Assembly (NCBI GenBank): GCA_024867545.1
Contig: JANFNE010000025.1
Span: 682,001-746,000 of the forward strand
Length of the DNA stretch: 64,000 bases
Source: Phytopythium helicoides
Lineage: Eukaryota; Oomycota; Peronosporomycetes; Pythiales; Pythiaceae
Direction of reading: 5' to 3'
Part shown: one piece after another, positions 19,639-30,133 of the stretch
Layout: each line of letters begins with the position of its first letter
Position numbering within the stretch: position 1 is the stretch's first letter
Position numbers and translations under genes: made by a program
Notes under the pieces: model-generated
Database searches by the model: none
What the model was told of the DNA's origin: nothing
The model's input: only the letters and a program-made list of their open reading frames with translations

Positions 19639-21586
19639 ATGACGACAGCGGACGTGGGGCAGCTCTCACCTCGGTCTCTGGAGCACCATGACGAGGATGA
19701 AAGCAACACTTCCTCGCCTTCATCATCTCCTCATCGCGAAGACACCAACTGCAATCAACGCGTGCTTGGAACGGAGCAACAGCAACGAGGGCCGGCCAAA
19801 TCGGAGCGCAAGTGGGTGCGCAAAGAGAAAATTGGCCAAGGGTGCGTCTTCTCTCCGTGATGCCGCCTTGGCAATTGCAGCTCACTTCAACTTGAAACAT
19901 GCTGCTACAGGGCACAGGGATGTGTGTATCGGTGCATCGAAGTCGCAACGAACCGAGAAGCTGCCTGTAAGGTCATCCTTTTGCGGGATCTATCGGCGAC
20001 CGAGGTGACTGCTATCAAGCGCGAGGTCGCAACGATCAAGAAGCTCAAGCACCCGCGACTGGTCAAGTATTGGCGAGCGACGGAGGTCCCGCGCAAAAGA
20101 CTCAGCATCTACATGGAGTTCGTCGCGGGTGGAGCGCTCAGCAGTCGGTTGAGGCGGGAGGGTGCACTCCCCATGGACCTTGTCAAACGGTTCACACGGC
20201 AGCTGTGCGAGGCACTCGGGTTCTTGCACCAGAAGGGCATGGCGCACCGTGACATCAAGTGCGCAAACGTGTTCCTCACATCCAACGACCAGCACGCGGA
20301 TATCAAACTTGGTGACTTTGGGGCATTGAAGGAGACCGGATGCGCTTCGTTGGTCGGTGGACTTAAAGGAACGCCGCACTGGATGGCTCCAGAGGTGATT
20401 CGAGGCGGACCGCCTGCTCCATCGGATGAAGATGAAGACGGAAAAGAGAGTTGGTGGTTCCGAGCAGATGTGTGGAGCTTGGGCTGCGCAACACTCGAAA
20501 TGCTGACGGGCCATGCGCCGTGGAGGCAGTACAGCAATCCGCACACAGCCATGTACCAAATCGTAGTGAGCAATAACACGCCAGCGATCCCAGGCTGACG
20601 CATCGGATGAGGTAAGCCTTGGGTTGGTATAGAATTGGGAAACTTCAAGGTAGACATCTAACGACACGAGATTGGTGGGCTTCAGACTGCATCGTTTTTG
20701 CATCGATGTCTGCAACGCGATCCACAGCAACGCGCAACAATCGCCGAATTGCTTGCTCATCCGTTCTTGTGTGAATCCGCATGCACCGGCAAAGACGGCG
20801 AGTCTGCTACTGCTCACGACACAGAACCTGAAATGTCGCCGACTACAAGAAATGGGGACGACGCATCTCCGATTCCAGCAGTCGAAGTATCGAAGGCGAA
20901 GCGCTCAAAGTATCCCCGTGGTAAGGATGGCATTGCCGAGCAAGACAACCCGGTTCAACAGCAGCACGTGTCTTCGGCTAAAATTGTATCGCCAAAAGCC
21001 AAGGCTCCATCTCGCATTCCTCGGTAAGGCGTTTGTCATTCACAGCAGTTGCTGGGTTGCACTCACAAAATTCACGTCTGTTCTCAGGCTTCGGCAACTC
21101 CAACCAGTCAAGATGAAAGTCGTGCGAGTAGCTTTATCACCAGCTCAGGCATCAGAAACAACGATCATGTCGACAGCGATCGCAGCGAGGAAGCTGGAGC
21201 ATCCAAAAGAGGGAATCTACAGAGGATGTGACTCCAAACGGAAAGCTTCCACGACTTGTGGTTGGCACAGCAGCTGTAGCAAGAAGCGTGATTTTGCGAT
21301 CCCCAAGGTCTCGCTGCTTTCTCCGAGCCCACAAGATGTTGGCGCAGCCGCTCCAGGAAAACCTGCCGTTGCGGCACGCCGAGTAGCACGAACAATTCTC
21401 CCCATTACCGCCAAGACGGGCGATGACGGCTCCCCCAGCACAAATGTCGATCGACAGCAACAACTCCATGGAAGGAAGGGGACACGGCAGTCTCACGACT
21501 CAAACTTCCTCCGCTGCGTGCAGCTTCGGCGTCATCTTGCCGCTGAAATGCGCACACAAAACTCGCCGATAATTGTCTCGAATTGA
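19639..21586 (+). CDS. MAPKKK/STE11-like protein kinase
   Basis: Exons 19639-19841, 19911-20611, 20686-21023 and 21088-21586, introns of 69, 74 and 64 bp. After an acidic Ser-rich N-terminus the kinase domain opens with the Gly loop GQGAQGCVYRC formed across the first junction. Further motifs: EAACKVILL lysine, KHPRLVKYW, MAHRDIKCANVFL, LGDFGALKE, GLKGTPHWMAPEV, DVWSLGCATLEMLTG, all typical of STE11/MEKK kinases. The second exon needs one base removed near 20593 (GG) for IP-ADASDE to continue into the third exon; otherwise it stops at 20598. The tail of about 270 residues is basic and low complexity, its frame after 21088 set only by splice phase, so the exact C-terminus is uncertain. Confidence 0.75.
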
Positions 21587-21746
21587 AATGCTCGTGGAAT
21601 AAATACAACACCATACCGTGGCGGAAGCAATGCCATGCTCACGATGGCAGCTGGCAGCAGCGCTTTCATCGAGCTGAGCTCGACGATTCGGCACGTTCTG
21701 GAACTGATCGCCTCACAGCTAAAGAGTACCCTAACACAATATGAAT

Positions 21747-22570
21747 CTATCCTAGCATCACTACACGAGATGGTGCGCGAGGTGGTCGCGGCATGTAGTC
21801 GTCTTCGCTTACAGTCGTGTCGTCGCTGCTTGTATCTTCGTGCACGAACTTGGTGCTGTAATGACTCCCGCTAAAGGATCGGGCTTTGCGTCGACCCAGG
21901 CCTGGCACCGTCTTGTGCGCGATTTCGTTCCATGGAATCACGATCGATGCGCAGGACACGAGGAAGAGCACGACGAGGAGCGCGTTTGACGACATGTTGG
22001 CCACGATAGAGCTCTCAGGATCCACTGGGCACAGTTGAACGAGGCCTCGCAGTACGCGAGTCCAAACGTCACGATGCAATTGACTGCGCGGTGGGAGAAG
22101 CGGTACGGCAGCGCCGAGTCGGACATGTACCGCAGCAGCAGCACCTCGACGACTTCGTAGTACGCCGTGGTCGCGATCATGGGCAGCAGCAGCTTGGCGT
22201 TGGAGCCCGACGCTCCATGCAGCGTCCCAGACACGGCGCCGAGCGTCGCGCCCCACACGAACACGCGGCCCCACAGCAGCAGCACGAGCATCACGCGGCG
22301 GTCGCGGCGCCTGGAGAACGCGGCGGGGAACGCGGCGGGGAACGCGGCGGGGAAGTCGGCGCGCCACTCGCCAGCGACTTCGGCCGAGAGCAGCGAGACC
22401 GACGCGTAGACGACGGCGCGAAGCTGCAGAGCCGGAGACAGCAGCGCCGCCCAGGCCGCGGCGAGCGCGAGCACTGTGAGCACGCGCGCGAGCAGCAGCA
22501 GGCGCAGGATCTCGAGCGAGAGCACGGTGGCGGCCAGCAGCACGAGCGCGGGCAGCAGCGAGGCGGCCAT
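21747..22570 (-). CDS. Polytopic membrane protein of unknown function
   Basis: ATG at 22570 opens with two long hydrophobic stretches (LPALVLLAATVLSLEILRLL and VLTVLALAAAWAALL). Further helices follow (LVLLLWGRVFVWGATLGAV, LLLPMIATTAYYEVVEVLLL, AVNCIVTFGLAYCE), giving about five or six TM segments. The frame shifts by one base near 22025-22033, after which another helix (NALLVVLFLVSCASIVI) and a Ser/Asp-rich cytosolic tail reach the stop at 21747. Residues PAAFPAAFPAAF are encoded by a 12-bp tandem repeat. I do not recognise the family. The promoter side carries the ATACAAACGCCAAG element 12 bp upstream of the ATG. Confidence 0.6.
22316..22354. repeat. Three-unit 12-bp tandem repeat
   Basis: The unit GAACGCGGCGGG is repeated three times in direct tandem inside the membrane-protein gene. 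It adds FPAA units to a loop. In-frame length means copy-number change would not break the frame. Confidence 0.85.
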
Positions 22571-23144
22571 CGTCCTTTCTCGATACAAACGCCAAGTGTG
22601 GAGGCCCCAAGGTGGCGAGCGAGCAGAATACCCTGCGATAGGGAATGGTCGATCGTGAATCATGCGATTTGGTAGGGATATGAAGTTGGGAGGGCGAGCG
22701 AGCTGACTTGTTCCGCGCTGTGGACTGAAAACACTGGTTGCAGACGCCCTTTTAGTTCCTTTAGTACCGAGGCTGGCCAGGATGTCCGGGGTTCGATCAG
22801 GAAGGAAGCCAGGCTTCCAGCTTCCGCCAAACCCCTCAGCGACCGCGAAAGTAGAGACGGACGGCCGCGTGGGGCGAGAGCGGTCGATGGATTTCACTCG
22901 GCGCTGGTCTCACGGCGTGAGTCGCGGCTGGACACACGGCCGAACCAGACAGCGAAAGCATGCCAGAAGGCAGTGCTGCCCCCGCGACTTGTCGACGTCT
23001 GTCACGCCGCACTGTTTTATAAAGGTTCAATATGGTAATGAATCCATACTGGGATAAAAAATAGAGATACCATAACTAAAGAACCTATCTAAAAAAGCAG
23101 GCAGAAGAGTAGCATCCTCTTCCGCGGCGCGTGGCTTGGTTTCA
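22571..23144. other. Divergent intergenic region
   Basis: These 574 bp separate the membrane-protein and PDZ genes. The only feature is the 20-mer element at 22583-22602; the rest shows no gene or RNA. An AT-rich segment at 23020-23100 lies just upstream of the PDZ gene. Confidence 0.5.
22583..22602 (+). promoter_or_regulatory. ATACAAACGCCAAGTGTGGA element
   Basis: Differs by one base from ATACAAACGCCAAGAGTGGA at 14174-14193. It lies just upstream of the minus-strand ATG at 22570. A 19-of-20 match between two unrelated intergenic regions is unlikely by chance, so a shared regulatory site or transcribed leader element is plausible. Confidence 0.45.
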
Positions 23145-24874
23145 CTATGTCTGGTGGCCCTCCGCCAAAACCCGAGTGAGGCCGCCAAGGAAGCCGCTGC
23201 TCAGTTGCGGAAGAACGCCGCGGCGCCAGCGTCTCGAGCCCCCGCAGGCGCCATGAGCGAGTCGGCCGCGCTGCAGCAGGCAGGGCACGGAGCGCGACGT
23301 GCTGCTGGACGAGCGCCGCATGTACGTGGTCGAGTGGCAGGACGGCGCCGTCTTCGGCTTCACCGTCACGCCCGTCAAGTCGGACCGCGGCACGGTGCTC
23401 TGCCTGGCGCGCCGCACGACCGCGCAGGCCAACCTCTTCGCCGCCGGGCTGCAGGACGTTGTGCCTGGCGACATGCTCATCGCGATCGGAGACGAGAAGG
23501 TCTACCACCTCGGCGCCGAGAACGCCACCAAGTACCTGCGCTCCGTCAAGAAGCCCGTGCGGCTCACCATGCAGCTCTCGCCCTACGGCGCAGCGGCGCA
23601 GGACGTGCCTGCGCTCGCGCCGAATGAATACCACTACGTGTGGGAGTCGGGACCGCTCGGCATCGTGCTCACGACGGACCCCGACTCGAAGCTCCCGGTC
23701 GTCAAGCGGCTCACGGGCAAGGCGGACAACCCCGTGCTCGAGCGCGACGTGAGCGTCGGAGACGAGCTAGTGTATGTCAACGAGATGCTCACGCGCGACT
23801 ACAGCATCGCCAAGATCATCGATATCATCAAGGACCTGCCCAAGCCCATCACGCTGCGCTTCCGCAAGCCCGTGGCCGACAACATGCAGGTTACGGTGCC
23901 AGAGCTGGCAGAGGACGAGTACGACTTTTTGTGGGACGTCGGTCCGCTGGGCCTCGTCGTCGGTACCAGCAGGGAGGGCTTGCCGTTCGTGCGCTCCTTC
24001 ACGGGCAAGGGTACGTCGCGCCAGCTTGCGCTCGTACAGGAGAGCGACGAGATTGTCATGGTGAACGACCGCTCCGCCAAGGAAATGGGTTTCACGGAGA
24101 CTATGAACTATATTATGAATGTGCCCAAGCCTGCAGTCATCCGCTTCCGCCGGCGACCGCATAACCAGCGCCTCAGCGCGGGCAGTACCTCGAGCAACGG
24201 CAGCAACCGTGCCGCCGGCGTGGCGCCGCTGTCTCCCACCTCGCAGATGGCAAGTCTCGCCATCGGCAGCAACTCGCCGTCTCGTCGGACTTCAGCAGCT
24301 TCGCAGGGCGATCGCAGCCGCGCTTCGTCAGGCGCCCCCAATAATATTTTGGGATACCGCGGCACCCGAACCGGCAGCAACGCCGCTGCAGTTCTCGCCA
24401 GGCATCACAACAGCATGCAGTCGCCGGGCCTGCCTCCTAACCTCTCGCTGCCTCCAAACGCCGCCATGCCTCCGCAGCATCCTCCGCTCCAGATGGACGA
24501 CCTGGCGTTCAGCATGGGCAAGTCACCCGGGCAGCAGCAGCAGCCGAGTCGTGTAAGCCAGCCTGCGACGCCTCAGATGCAGTTCGAAGACGAGTTCTTC
24601 GAGATCGACACGCAGGCATACTACCAGATCCAGTGGACCGACGGTCCGTTCGGATTCACTGTGCGTGAGGCGCACACGAAAGCGCGGCGCCGTGCTGCTC
24701 ATCACCAAGCGAACCGGCCGCGAGACGTGCAAGGGTCTTCGGCGCGTGGCCGTCGGCGATATCCTCATCAAGATTGGCGACAAGGACGTGACCGAGCTGG
24801 GCTTTGAACGTGCGACGCTGCACCTCCGCAACGCCCCCAAGCCCGTGATCTTGACGTTCCAGGCAATCGACTAA
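23145..24874 (+). CDS. Four-PDZ-repeat scaffold-like protein
   Basis: ATG at 23145 (MSGGPPPKP) is followed by four related modules of about 80 residues. Module starts are RRMYVVEWQDGAVFGFTV, NEYHYVWESGPLGIVL, DEYDFLWDVGPLGLVV and QAYYQIQWTDGPFGFTV. Each has a GPLG/GPFG carboxylate-binding-like loop, a VGD(E/I)-L-V-VN middle and a KP-hydrophobic-RF end, as in PDZ domains. A Ser/Pro/Gln-rich linker of about 160 residues separates the third and fourth. Three single extra bases (near 23173 CCC, 23285 GGG and 24682 G) must be discounted to read it as one protein of about 575 residues. No catalytic domain or membrane segment; a cytosolic scaffold is inferred. Confidence 0.75.
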
Positions 24875-25450
24875 CTCGGACGGAAGAGGACGAAAAGGTG
24901 AAGAAGAAGAAGAGAGAGAGGAGGTTAGAGTGTCGAGTGCCTGCCGGCCGAGCGAACGGCGACGCCATTGCGTCGATGACGGAGACCCGCACGAGCGGCG
25001 TGACGAACTGCGCTCGTAGTCTAGCTGGACAGGCCCGGGTAGGAACCGCAACACCCGTTGCCGTCTATAAACCACGCAGGTGAACGTTGTCCTCATGACG
25101 TACTTCCGTTTGCTCTGGTAGCCATTGTGTATCCATCCACCTGCACCATGTCAGCTCTGGTGGATTCTCATTGTGTATCCATGAGCATGTCAGCCTGAGT
25201 GGATTCTCTATCTCTAAGCTTATATCCAGAACCCAAAAATACGCCTCCCAACCGCAAGCGCTCGACGTCATAAGGTCGCTCGGACGTTGCGATAACTGAA
25301 GCAGCGGCAACCTCCCCCGCCTCCCCCCGCTGCTCTGAGGTCCGTGGCGTACCGTAGCCGCGCTCTGGGCGGCCCATGCGACGCTGACGCACTCCCGCAT
25401 TCTTCCTTTACGTTCTTCGCCAGGTCCCGCGTCCGAGTCTGCACGTCACC
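24875..25450. other. Intergenic region upstream of CaMK-like gene
   Basis: These 576 bp contain a near-direct repeat of GTGGATTCTC and GTGTATCCAT words (25126-25210) and an initiator-like CGCATTCTTCCTTTACG at 25397-25413, 38 bp before the ATG. Nothing else seen. Confidence 0.45.
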
Positions 25451-26638
<1,188 letters not shown>

Positions 26639-26996
26639 TTGAATCTTGGGTGCACCAAAACTGGAGTTAGGGAAGTGCAGGTGACGAGTCATTGAGCTCG
26701 CGCGGTACCTTCAGTTGGATGCGAGTATCATCTCCCAGCGATTATGCTTAAAGTATATAATAGCGAGCTTTCCTCAAAATAAGTGTTGCAGTTCGGTCTC
26801 GTCAAGATATCCTTCGAGATCACTGGCTAGCATGGTTCTTTTGCACTAGTCCGTATGGGTATGAATTGAGAGCCCAGCCCAGATGGAGGCTGAGATGAGA
26901 AACCAGAAAAATATCAATGCAATAGCGGTTGTCGAAAAGAATAGATCATCAATGGCATTTATCATAGGCCCTCGACCATCATGCGAGCCAGTCTAG
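26639..26996. other. Convergent 3' intergenic region
   Basis: These 358 bp separate convergent stops at 26638 and 26997. AT-rich with TATATAATA at 26754-26762, typical of a 3' region with cleavage signals. No gene seen. Confidence 0.5.
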
Positions 26997-27638
26997 TTAG
27001 TAGTAGTAGACGCCTGCCTTGACCATGGCACTGGCGTACCGAGTCTCCTCGCAACTCTTGGTAGGTCGGCGTTCCGTGATTATGGTTGGCGCACGCCAAC
27101 CAAGGGTCTGGGAGTCCGTCACGGGAACCAGTATTTTTTGTTGTGGGTCACGTGTCATTCTCGTGTGCTTGGCTAGTTGAGCACGCATCTCCAAGTTGGA
27201 GACAAATTCGCGCGACGTGACAGCGTCCTTGAGATATCCTTTCTGCGCATTTATTGCCTCTCGCTCCCCCGACACTTTACAGGCACGGTCCATGGCATTC
27301 AGGAAAGTTTCTAACGACAGTGTAGCACTACCACAAGCAGCGCACTCGTGCTCCGCAATCTCCCGTGCAGCTTTCGGGATGTTGTCAACTCCGTCCGGGC
27401 ATTTGTACAGCGTGCGAAGCACATCGGCAATCCGATCCATTGCGATGGTTGCAACACTCTGCTGGTCGCGCGCTGCTGCAGCCTCTTCCTCGCTCTCCGA
27501 AAACAGCGAGAAGCCAGGGCGCCACGTGCGCATGAACGCGTCCTGGAAATCGGCGCGATCGAACGCGTGCAGCGGCGTCTCCTTGACGACCTCGAACGGG
27601 CTCTGCGAGCCCAGCCCCGTCAGCCCGAAGAACGCCAT
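26997..27638 (-). CDS. Uncharacterised protein, possibly axonemal
   Basis: The start at 27638 (MAFFGLTGLGSQSPFEVVKE) was chosen over the in-frame ATG at 27707 because an initiator-like TCCATTCCGAG lies between them; 213 residues. No transmembrane segment. The C-terminal quarter is striking: ILVPVTDSQTLGW followed by ERRPTKSCEETRYASAMVKA and GVYYY at the very end. This short Tyr/Arg-rich style recalls small ciliary microtubule-associated proteins, and the window also holds two dynein heavy chains, but I cannot name the family. The middle (LSLETFLNAMDRA) could be a degenerate EF-hand helix. Single exon, no frame break. Convergent with the CaMK gene and divergent from NDUFA2 (247 bp apart). Confidence 0.65.
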   Translation of the reverse strand: MAFFGLTGLGSQSPFEVVKETPLHAFDRADFQDAFMRTWRPGFSLFSESEEEAAAARDQQSVATIAMDRIADVLRTLYKCPDGVDNIPKAAREIAEHECAACGSATLSLETFLNAMDRACKVSGEREAINAQKGYLKDAVTSREFVSNLEMRAQLAKHTRMTRDPQQKILVPVTDSQTLGWRAPTIITERRPTKSCEETRYASAMVKAGVYYY

Positions 27639-27885
27639 GGCACTTGCTGTCTCTGCTCGCTCGGAATGGATATTGGCACTTGCAGCGCATCGCTCCAGCA
27701 CCTGCATCTACGATGGTATCCGTCCAAATTTACCCTCTGCTCGTCCTCGATCCAAGTTCAACGTGATAGGGTCTGACAGGTAAAAGTCCCAAAATTGAAA
27801 CAATGACCTCCTCCCTCGAGCGGCTGAGCGGCGCCCTCCCCTTTGCAAGTGTGTGGCGACAACAAGGAGCGAGGAACCGACCGAC

Positions 27886-28504
27886 ATGAGCTGGCGCGCG
27901 CAGATCTCCCGCCACGTCCGCGAGCTGCGCTTCGTGGCCTGCGACTCCTCGCAGAGCAGCCAGGGCCTGCGGTGCGTCCGTGGCTTTCCGACGAGCCCTC
28001 TGCGGGCGAAAACGGCCGCGTGGCTGACGAGAAACGTGCGATTATGTGCTGTGGCTTGCTGTCCGGTGGTGCAGCACGTTCTTCCGCAAGAACTACGCCG
28101 AGCTCAAGATGCTCAACCCCAACACGCCCTTCGTGTACCGCGAGGCCGAGGAGATGGAGCCCTTCGTCTACGCCCGCTTTGGTACGGCGCGTGTTGCGAG
28201 TCGTTGGCGTGATTGCCGCGTTCCTGACCGACGTGCATGGCCATGAACGACAGACTGGGGCGTGGAGAAGCAGGTGTTCGTGCCCAACAAGTCGGACAAG
28301 GAGATCCTGGACATCGTCAAGGGCCTCGTGCAGCACGGCGAGACGCTGCCCAAGTCGTCCGAGAGCGACGTGATCCTGGCGCCCGCCATCATCTCGGCCG
28401 AGAAGGGCGAGAGCGCCTACGAGCCCATCAACCTGTCGTGGGACGGCGTCACGATCCGCCGCAACCCGGACTTCGACGTCCCGCTCGAGCAGGCCAAGGC
28501 CTAA
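27886..28504 (+). CDS. NDUFA2: NADH dehydrogenase (complex I) subunit NDUFA2/B8
   Basis: Exons 27886-27971, 28075-28181 and 28254-28504 (introns 103 and 72 bp) encode 147 residues. The thioredoxin-fold CI-B8 domain is readable: MSWRAQISRHVRELRF, SSQSSQGLR, FFRKNYAELKMLNPNTPF, YREAEEMEPFVYARF and DWGVEKQVFVPNKSDKEI. This follows NDUFA2 (REIRIHLC..SPGSQGVRDFI..RY.ELK..NP..P). The protein is about 45 residues longer than the usual 99, with a C-terminal tail containing YEPINLSWDGVTIRRNPDFD. It acts as an accessory subunit of the mitochondrial complex I matrix arm. The first codon choice is supported by the domain starting at once. Confidence 0.9.
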
Positions 28505-28781
28505 GTGGGGCCGACAGGTGGCTCGAAGCGGCCGCCCCGTAATTACAGAGAAGAGGGCAACGTGATAACGACCAACAACGAGCGACGATGTGAATGAGAG
28601 CTGCTCTAGTCGATGTCTCTTGAAGTAGTTGTTCATTGGGAAGGATCGAGACATGGGCGAGGGCATTGAGTGCACCTCTCCCGCTGGGCTAGTACAATTC
28701 ACATCGGCTCGCACACAGGGCGGAGAGCACAGGCCCTGGACACGGAGACACATACAGAACCACTCACTGCAGGAGCAAGGT

Positions 28782-29982
28782 TCACTTGGGCATGATCTCG
28801 GGGGCGACCTCGGGGATCCCGACGGCTTCGTCCTCGCCGCGTCCGCTGCGGATGGCGCGTAGCACGCGCTCTTGCTCACTCGTGTGGTGCTCCAGGTCGT
28901 CCAGATACAGGCTGTACGTCTCGATAAGACCCTGCCGGATGCGGAACGGCAGGAAGCTGATGATCGGCTCCGTAAGCAGCACGGCATCAAGCTCCAGCGG
29001 CACACTCTCCTGCACATGGCAATGTCAAGGTCAATACCGCTTTATAAACACGACGAGTCACAAGAACAGCGCGTACGAGGAAGGAAGCCGTGCCGGTGAG
29101 CCAGATGATGAGCGCGACCGAAGCGTGGGAAATCGTGGCGACGACGCTACTCCACGACAACTCCATCACGTGGCGGAACCGGAGGATATAGTAGATGTAC
29201 TTGGCAGTGCCCACACCAATGTACCCGAAGCCCAACAGCAGCAGTCCTGCGATCGCCGCCACCAGATCAGGTTCACGTCCCCACCGTGGCAAGTACATCC
29301 CACAGAAATACTACTCACCGGCGCCACTGAGCTGCGCGCCGCGGTGATGCTCTTGGGCGTACATGGCAACTCCGACGCCCGACGAGAGCACGCCGTTTCT
29401 CGCCCAGTTGAGGTACGAGCCCTCGTTGCTGAAGCGCAGAGACTGCATGTACATCACGCAGCGATCATCCGAATCAGCCTCCCGCAACAGCGCCATCTCC
29501 TTGTAGCAGCCTTACCAGCGCATTGCGAAGGCGGTGGGTCTGGTCAGCAGCGACGGCGGCCGCATCGTCCTTGACGGTGCCGGCCTTCTTGCGCGCGGCG
29601 TGAAAGGCGTCTTCAGCCACTCGTTAGCACCCACCGACCAGCTCTGCACGGGGGCGACAGACCACCAACCAGAAGCCTTGGTCCGCTTGACGCGCGCGAG
29701 CCGCGCCACGCGCGCTCCCCCCAGCGCGAGCAGCCCCGTGGCGCGCGCGCGCCTGCTGGTCCGGCGGCAGGAGCTCTTGGCCGCCACCTCGGCGACTGCG
29801 GGCGGCGTCGTCGCCGTCGCCGGCGGCTGCGGCCCCGTCGACTTCCAGCGCAGCGCGGCGGGCGGGCGGCCGAGCGAGGGCCAGGCCGGCGGCTGACGCA
29901 CCGCCGTCATGACGTGGCGCGCGCCCACGCTGCCGCCCAGCGCGCCGCCCGGCCGGCGCACCAGCGCGAGCAGCAGACTCAT
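28782..29982 (-). CDS. Mitochondrial membrane protein with DUF202/YidH-like segment
   Basis: Exons on minus: 29982-29670, 29610-29319, 29246-29077 and 29009-28782, introns of 59, 72 and 67 bp. The first exon begins MSLLLALVRRPGGALGG with many Arg, Ser and Ala and few acids, as in a mitochondrial presequence. Downstream, RFSNEGSYLNWARNGVLSSG and GLLLLGFGYIGVG resemble DUF202 (NERTFLAWxRTxLALxxxG). Two further hydrophobic stretches include ALIIWLTGTASFL and IISFLPFRI. One extra base (CC at 29499-29500, plus strand) separates VRLLQ from EMALLREADS. The C-terminus has the acidic stretch ERVLRAIRSGRGEDE. Inner-membrane location is inferred. Confidence 0.6.
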
Positions 29983-30133
29983 GTCGACCGCAGGTGGCTG
30001 GGGAGGGAGTTGAATATCAACCACATCGGGATCGGCAAGCGACGCTTCTCTACAACATTGATATACGCACCGCCATACAGCATCCAAGTTGTTCTTTGGC
30101 GGGAAAAGCCATCGGCTCAAACGGCAAGCGGCC
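29983..30133. promoter_or_regulatory. Short bidirectional promoter region
   Basis: 151 bp separate the divergent starts at 29982 (minus) and 30134 (plus). No TATA box; the only supported point is that both genes must share it. Confidence 0.45.

Noticed and set aside
23145..24874. Programmed frameshifting in the PDZ gene
   Set aside because: The shift sites share no slippery heptamer or downstream structure that I can see and resemble the homopolymer indels elsewhere.
29319..29610. A 16-bp intron (GTAAGG to CAAG) in the DUF202-like gene
   Set aside because: Far shorter than every other intron here; one extra base in a CC run explains the frame change better.
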